Positions 5,906 to 9,125 of a stretch of DNA of 9,125 nt are shown here, piece by piece. The notes below the pieces were generated by a model. It was not told the DNA's origin. It saw only the letters and a list, made by a program, of their open reading frames with translations, and did not search any database. The DNA is taken from positions 20,831-29,955 of the forward strand of contig DGKK01000020.1 of assembly GCA_002387725.1 (NCBI GenBank). The letters run 5' to 3'. The translations under genes and the position numbers were made by a program. This DNA comes from Nitrospirae bacterium UBA4572 (lineage in GTDB: Bacteria > Nitrospirota > Leptospirillia > Leptospirillales > Leptospirillaceae). The first letter of the stretch is position 1. Each line of letters begins with the position of its first letter.

Positions 5906-6749
5906 CCATCCCACAGGGGCCCTTTATGTGGTGGCCACCCCCATCGGGAACCTGAAGGATATCACACTCCGGGCCCTTGAGGTCCTGAAGGGCGTCCATT
6001 TCGTGGCCGCCGAGGACACTCGGGTTACCCGGTCCCTGCTTGACCACTACGGAATCGACACCCCCTGCGTCTCCTACAACGAACACAACCGAACTGAAAA
6101 GACTCCTGTCTTTCTCCATCGGCTTGAAAAGGGCGAGTCGATCGCCTTGGTCTCTGACGCCGGAACGCCTCTGGTCTCGGACCCCGGCTCCTTCCTCGTC
6201 GAGGAGGTCCTCTCCCGGGGACTGCCCGTCCATCCCGTTCCAGGGGCCTCGGCCCCCATTGCAGCCCTCACCTGTTCGGGATTATTCCGGAGCGGGTTTT
6301 ATTTTGGGGGCTTTCTTCCGAGAAAACGAAACGAACTTCTCAAAACAGCCGAAGACCTTCTTCATCGTCCCGACACCCATGTTTTTTTTGAGTCACCCAA
6401 CCGGATTGAAAAAAGTCTGGAGATCATGCGGGAAGTCTTGGGAGACGAGCGTCGGCTGGCTGTCGTTCGCGAAATCACAAAGCGCCACGAGACACTCTGC
6501 CGGGGGACAATCGGAGATGTGCTTGATTGCCTCGCGCGATCCCCGGTCAAGGGAGAAATCGTTCTTGTCATCGAAGGGTGGGAGGAGGACAGGGACGCCA
6601 CTCTCGACGACCTCCCTCCTAAGGTCCTTCAGGCTCTTTCCGAGATTTCCCTTCCCCCGTCGGAAAAGGCGAGATTCCTCTCCCGAGCCTTCGGGGTCGA
6701 CCGGAAATCGGTGTACCGTCTCCTGGAAGATCTCCCGGAGAGACGCTGA
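5883..6749 (+). CDS. rsmI: 16S rRNA (cytidine-2'-O)-methyltransferase RsmI
   Basis: Predicted to 2'-O-methylate C1402 of 16S rRNA at the decoding centre, using S-adenosylmethionine. The 288-residue product shows the tetrapyrrole-methylase fold typical of RsmI: LYVVATPIGNLKDITLRALEVL, AAEDTRVTRSLLDHYGI, SYNEHN, ALVSDAGTPLVSDPG (SAM-binding), HPVPGASAPIAALTCSG and FYFGGFLPRK. A C-terminal helical part follows (SEKARFLSRAFGVDRKSVYRLLEDL). The ATG at 5883 lies 23 bases inside the end of panC and has no ribosome binding site. A GTG at 5898 has GGGGGA (5887-5892) 5 bases before it and would give a 283-residue protein closer to the family's short N terminus; either is possible. Overlap with panC implies translational coupling. 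Its TGA directly abuts the convergent tusA-like stop. Confidence 0.95.
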   Translation: MRGTPVYDHPTGALYVVATPIGNLKDITLRALEVLKGVHFVAAEDTRVTRSLLDHYGIDTPCVSYNEHNRTEKTPVFLHRLEKGESIALVSDAGTPLVSDPGSFLVEEVLSRGLPVHPVPGASAPIAALTCSGLFRSGFYFGGFLPRKRNELLKTAEDLLHRPDTHVFFESPNRIEKSLEIMREVLGDERRLAVVREITKRHETLCRGTIGDVLDCLARSPVKGEIVLVIEGWEEDRDATLDDLPPKVLQALSEISLPPSEKARFLSRAFGVDRKSVYRLLEDLPERR

Positions 6750-7013
6750 TCAGGCCTTTCGCACAAGAATTTCGTAGAGCCCGTCCGGACGAGGCGTCGT
6801 CCGGAGAAGGGCATGCCCTTCCTCCTGGACTGACCGGGGGACATTGGCAATAGGCTCTCCGGGATCGAGAACCACAGAGAGAGTCTGTCCGGATTCCAGA
6901 GTCTCGAGTTTAAGCTTCGTCTTGACGAAATTGAAGGGGCACTTGACCCCCCTCAGATCGATCGTTGCATCCGGAGCCGCATCGCCCACTTTGCTATCGT
7001 TTATCTCGCTCAC
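6750..7013 (-). CDS. TusA/SirA-like sulfur-carrier family protein (CPxN variant)
   Basis: A small cytosolic TusA-fold protein of 87 residues from the GTG start, or 89 from an upstream ATG. True TusA accepts persulfide sulfur on a cysteine and passes it on for thiouridine or cofactor synthesis. Seen here: the core 'IDLRGVKCPFNFVKTKLKLETL', then SGQTLSVVLDPGEPIANVPRS and EEGHALL. The Cys-Pro of the family motif is kept, but the usual CPxP reads CPFN; I recall such 'CPxNFVKTKL' proteins as a subfamily in sulfur-metabolising bacteria, though I cannot check this here. Start choice: AAGGAGG (7022-7028) lies only 2 bases before the ATG at 7017-7019 but 8 bases before the in-frame GTG at 7011-7013, so GTG is preferred. 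It follows the 423-residue gene by about 25-30 bases and is probably co-transcribed with it. Confidence 0.85.
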   Translation of the reverse strand: MSEINDSKVGDAAPDATIDLRGVKCPFNFVKTKLKLETLESGQTLSVVLDPGEPIANVPRSVQEEGHALLRTTPRPDGLYEILVRKA

Positions 7014-7044
7014 TGTCATATCCTCCTTATTTTCCGTTTTACAC

Positions 7045-8316
7045 TTATTGACCCGAGAGAAATCGTCCCACTGTCATCGGTGACTCCACATGAGCGCTCA
7101 CCCGTTGGCGGAAGTGTCGGACCACCACGTTACGGGCATGCCATTCGCTGCAGTCCCGCAGAAGAAGGGCTCCCATGTTCTTCGCCGGATCATAGAAAAA
7201 GGGATCCGACACCCGGCAGGAGGCCTTCACCTCGGCAAGAGACTGGGGTCCGGTCTCCCAGAAGGGAAGCAGGATGAGATTTCGCCAGTTTCCCGGGTCG
7301 ACGATTTTTGCAATCTCCTCGATTCCTGCCATGGAAAATCCGCTTTCCGTCCAGAATCGGGAAAAACGAAAATGCGACGACGTCAGCGACTGGGAATGGG
7401 AGACCAGAGCGCTGGAAACCTCCCGGATAAAACGGTTCATCCTGACAAGCCCCCCGCCCGCCAGGGCGCTTATCGGCACGGGAATCTCCCCCAAAGGGTA
7501 GACCCCGCCCACAAAGACGGAAAACCGGATATGCACCTCGTTTCCGATCCGGATCCCCCTCTCCCGCAGGACCGGGGAACCGGCCGTGGTAGTCCCTGCG
7601 CTTCCTCCGGGACGCTTCCATGTCAGCCCCGAGGAGGTGACCCCCTCCACAACCTCCCCTTCAATGACATCCCTCTGCCAGCGTTTGTTCCGATGCGTAT
7701 AATAAAGTTCATACACCTGCATTCGGCTCTCCGGCAGAGGAAGCCCCATTCTCCTTGAGAACCCGGAGGAGCTAAGGAACTCTTCGGGAAATTGCTCGAG
7801 GAGCTTGGTGACGACGAACTCTGCCTCCATGTCCTCGACCCACCGGTCGAGAGAGGAGCGCAGGGCTTTCGCAGAGACCTCTGTCAGGCGGGCCGACTGT
7901 TCCCTGACCCGGGCCGGGTCCTCTCCCGGAAGAATCACCAGAAAGCGCCCCCAGGGAAAGCCCAGAAAGATAATGCCCAAAATTGACGTATCGAAAAGGA
8001 ATCCCGAACGCAAAAGGAAAAGGTCGCTTGAAAGCGTCCTTTCTTCTTTAAGAAGAGCCCAGAACTCCTTCAGGTGCATCTTCTCTGCCGGGGCGACGGA
8101 CTCTTCCATAAAGCTTCGAAATCTGTCAATATTCGACCCGAGAACGCCATCCGGCCAAATCATCCGGAGGGAGGGAGCCGAAAGGATGACCTCGTAGCTT
8201 TGGTAGAAGAGGGCCATATTGGACCCCATGACCTTGGCCAGGTCTTCGAGTTCATCTCCCGGGGGAAAGGCCGATCCGAAAAGGGCCCCTTTCAGGGGTT
8301 TGTGACTCAGAATCAA
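7045..8316 (-). CDS. Unrecognised 423-residue protein, possible PilZ-like plus degenerate GGDEF-like regulator
   Basis: I do not recognise this protein as a named family. It has no signal peptide; one moderately hydrophobic stretch (LFDTSILGIIFLGFPWGRFLVIL, ~107-129) looks more like buried core strands than a membrane span. Residues ~130-170 are a charged helix. Residues ~208-295 (RNKRWQRDVIEGEVVEG, TSSGLTW, RIGNEVHIRFSVF, then SALAGGGLVRM) recall the order of a PilZ beta-barrel, with a weak 'GVTSSG' at the usual [DN]xSxxG place. Residues ~345-410 (LILLPFW, RVSDPFFY, MGALLLRDCSEWHARNVVVRHF) resemble the second half of a GGDEF domain lacking its signature. These likenesses are by eye and tentative. 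The start is TTG at 8314-8316 with AAGGAT (8323-8328) 6 bases upstream. It is upstream of the tusA-like gene and divergent from the acyltransferase. It is clearly coding: a 1.27-kb open frame on the strand of its partner. Confidence 0.8.
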   Translation of the reverse strand: MILSHKPLKGALFGSAFPPGDELEDLAKVMGSNMALFYQSYEVILSAPSLRMIWPDGVLGSNIDRFRSFMEESVAPAEKMHLKEFWALLKEERTLSSDLFLLRSGFLFDTSILGIIFLGFPWGRFLVILPGEDPARVREQSARLTEVSAKALRSSLDRWVEDMEAEFVVTKLLEQFPEEFLSSSGFSRRMGLPLPESRMQVYELYYTHRNKRWQRDVIEGEVVEGVTSSGLTWKRPGGSAGTTTAGSPVLRERGIRIGNEVHIRFSVFVGGVYPLGEIPVPISALAGGGLVRMNRFIREVSSALVSHSQSLTSSHFRFSRFWTESGFSMAGIEEIAKIVDPGNWRNLILLPFWETGPQSLAEVKASCRVSDPFFYDPAKNMGALLLRDCSEWHARNVVVRHFRQRVSAHVESPMTVGRFLSGQ

Positions 8317-8327
8317 AGAGATATCCT
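8300..8327 (+). promoter_or_regulatory. Possible promoter for the DUF374 acyltransferase gene
   Basis: TTGTGA (8300-8305) and TATCCT (8322-8327) are 16 bases apart, each matching 4 of 6 consensus positions. The -35 would lie inside the start of the opposite gene, and the transcript would begin at about the ATG at 8332. The same bases carry the opposite gene's ribosome binding site (8323-8328, minus strand). Weak evidence. Confidence 0.28.
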
Positions 8328-8331
8328 TAAA

Positions 8332-9039
8332 ATGAGTGAAACATTTTCAAGAAAGATCTCCCTGAGGGAAGATCTTTCGCTGTGGATTCTTTCTCTCCTG
8401 TCCTACCTTCTGATCCGCCTTTATGTTGCGACGCTACGCAAGACCTATATCAATGCGGAAGGCTACCGAAGACGGTACGAAAAGGATGAGGGGATGATCA
8501 TCGCCTTCTGGCACAACCAGCTGCTGACCATGCCCCTTTTTTACTTTGGACGGAGATTCGGCCTCTCGACGCTCATTTCCCTTTCAAAGGACGGAGAGCT
8601 GACCTCCCGCATTGTCAGGCGATGGGGGATCGGAACCGTCCGGGGATCGTCCCACCGGGGGGGGATCGCGGCCCTCAAGGAGATGTTGAGGCTTTCAAGG
8701 GATTCCAGCCATCATCTTGCCCTCACCCCTGACGGCCCCAAGGGACCGCCCTTTGTCGTCAAGGATGGTCCATTGATCCTCGCCATGCGCTCCGGCCGTC
8801 CGATTACCCCTCTGGCGGTGGCCTACCAGCGCTATGCCCAAATGAAAAGCTGGGATGGATTTCTGATCCCCTTTCCTTTTACAAAAGCTTACTTTGTTTC
8901 CGGGGATCCTGTCCATATAACAGAAGAGGCTGACCCTGAAGGTCTCGACAGAGCCAGGGCTCGCCTGACCGCCGCCCTCCACGCAACCAATGCCCTTGCC
9001 ATGTCCATGAGAACCCCCAAGGGGATCCGAATCTCTTGA
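8332..9039 (+). CDS. DUF374 lysophospholipid-acyltransferase-family protein
   Basis: Likely a membrane-associated acyltransferase of the LPLAT superfamily, acting on a lipid. I recall that a DUF374 member in epsilonproteobacteria (LpxJ) adds secondary acyl chains to lipid A, so a lipid A or related outer-membrane role is possible but unproven here. The 235-residue product has an N-terminal hydrophobic segment (LSLWILSLLSYLLIRLYVAT, ~14-33), then FWHNQLLTMPLFYF, where the LPLAT HX4D motif takes the DUF374-type WHxQLL form, ISLSKDGELTSRIVRRWGI, TVRGSSHRGGIAALKEM, LALTPDGPKGPPFVVKDG and KSWDGFLIPFPFTK, all in the family order. The ATG at 8332 is chosen; the frame is open upstream to 8074, but that part is antisense to the neighbouring gene. 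The ribosome binding site is weak (AAAGAG). It is divergent from the unknown gene across 15 bases. Confidence 0.9.
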   Translation: MSETFSRKISLREDLSLWILSLLSYLLIRLYVATLRKTYINAEGYRRRYEKDEGMIIAFWHNQLLTMPLFYFGRRFGLSTLISLSKDGELTSRIVRRWGIGTVRGSSHRGGIAALKEMLRLSRDSSHHLALTPDGPKGPPFVVKDGPLILAMRSGRPITPLAVAYQRYAQMKSWDGFLIPFPFTKAYFVSGDPVHITEEADPEGLDRARARLTAALHATNALAMSMRTPKGIRIS

Positions 9040-9046
9040 TCCAATC

Positions 9047-9076
9047 GCGAGGCAAACCTCGCCCTTCAGGGCGGGG
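9047..9076. repeat. Two overlapping, mutually exclusive hairpins
   Basis: GCGAGG (9047-9052) pairs with CCTCGC (9057-9062) around CAAA. CCTCGCCC (9057-9064) pairs instead with GGGCGGGG (9069-9076) around TTCA, with one G-T pair. CCTCGC is shared, so only one stem can form at a time. The second hairpin, followed by AAGGAT, resembles the structured ends of IS200/IS605-type elements. No transposase or tnpB is present in the window. It lies 7 bases beyond the acyltransferase stop. Confidence 0.6.
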
Positions 9077-9077
9077 A

Positions 9078-9119
9078 AGGATAGCGCGGACGGCAGAGCC
9101 ATCCTGGAGTTTTTGCTTT
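9078..9119 (+). terminator. Candidate intrinsic terminator after the acyltransferase gene
   Basis: AGGATAGC (9078-9085) pairs with GCCATCCT (9098-9105), 7 of 8 positions with one A-C mismatch and a 12-base loop. GGAG and then TTTTTGCTTT (9110-9119) follow. The gap before the T run and the large loop make it imperfect. It would end the plus-strand transcript of the DUF374 gene. Confidence 0.4.
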
Positions 9120-9125
9120 CAATGT

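Noticed and set aside
7045..8316. Possible antiphage or toxin-antitoxin system formed by the unknown gene and its small TusA-like neighbour
   Set aside because: The small gene is a recognisable TusA-fold protein rather than an antitoxin, there are no nuclease or other effector motifs, and the surroundings are housekeeping genes.
8074..8331. N-terminal extension of the DUF374 gene up to 8074
   Set aside because: Those 86 codons are antisense to the unknown gene and show no acyltransferase similarity; the family N terminus fits the ATG at 8332.

Overview
The window is a compact, GC-rich (high-50s % by eye) bacterial chromosome segment. Nearly all of it is coding, no stretch of more than about 300 bases lacks a gene, and no RNA genes, CRISPR arrays or transposase genes were seen. 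The content is mainly core housekeeping: t6A tRNA modification, Tat export, pantothenate synthesis, rRNA methylation, DNA repair and one-carbon metabolism. A DUF374 acyltransferase points to a Gram-negative (diderm) host. The style, with several TTG/GTG starts and a TusA-like protein of the 'CPxN' type, recalls deep-branching chemolithotrophs such as Nitrospirota/Leptospirillum. That placement is an impression, not a demonstration.

Minus-strand block (5005 down to 1). radA (GTG start) runs into tsaB with a 4-base ATGA overlap. After a 133-base gap come rimI, a small DUF465 coiled-coil gene, a TatA/TatB-type gene and tatC, which are closely packed. After a 178-base spacer comes fhs (formate-tetrahydrofolate ligase), which starts at a TTG with a good ribosome binding site and runs off the left edge. 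tsaB and rimI are commonly found together. The tat pair is a minimal export module with one TatA/B-like component and one TatC.

Plus-strand pair (5039 to 6749). panC is divergent from radA across only 33 bases and overlaps the start of rsmI. panC has no ribosome binding site but has an extended -10 placed so that its mRNA could be leaderless.

Right part. rsmI and a TusA-like gene converge with directly abutting stop codons that form TGATCA. Upstream of tusA, on the same strand, lies a 423-residue protein I do not recognise by name. It has faint PilZ-like and degenerate-GGDEF-like stretches. It is divergent, across 15 bases, from a DUF374 lysophospholipid-acyltransferase-family gene. The last 86 bases hold overlapping hairpins: two that exclude each other, resembling the structured ends of IS200/IS605-type elements, and a terminator-like stem with a T run.

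No clear new defence or mobile system is visible. The best leads are the unknown protein next to tusA, the unusual TatA/B hinge, and the hairpin cluster at the right end.
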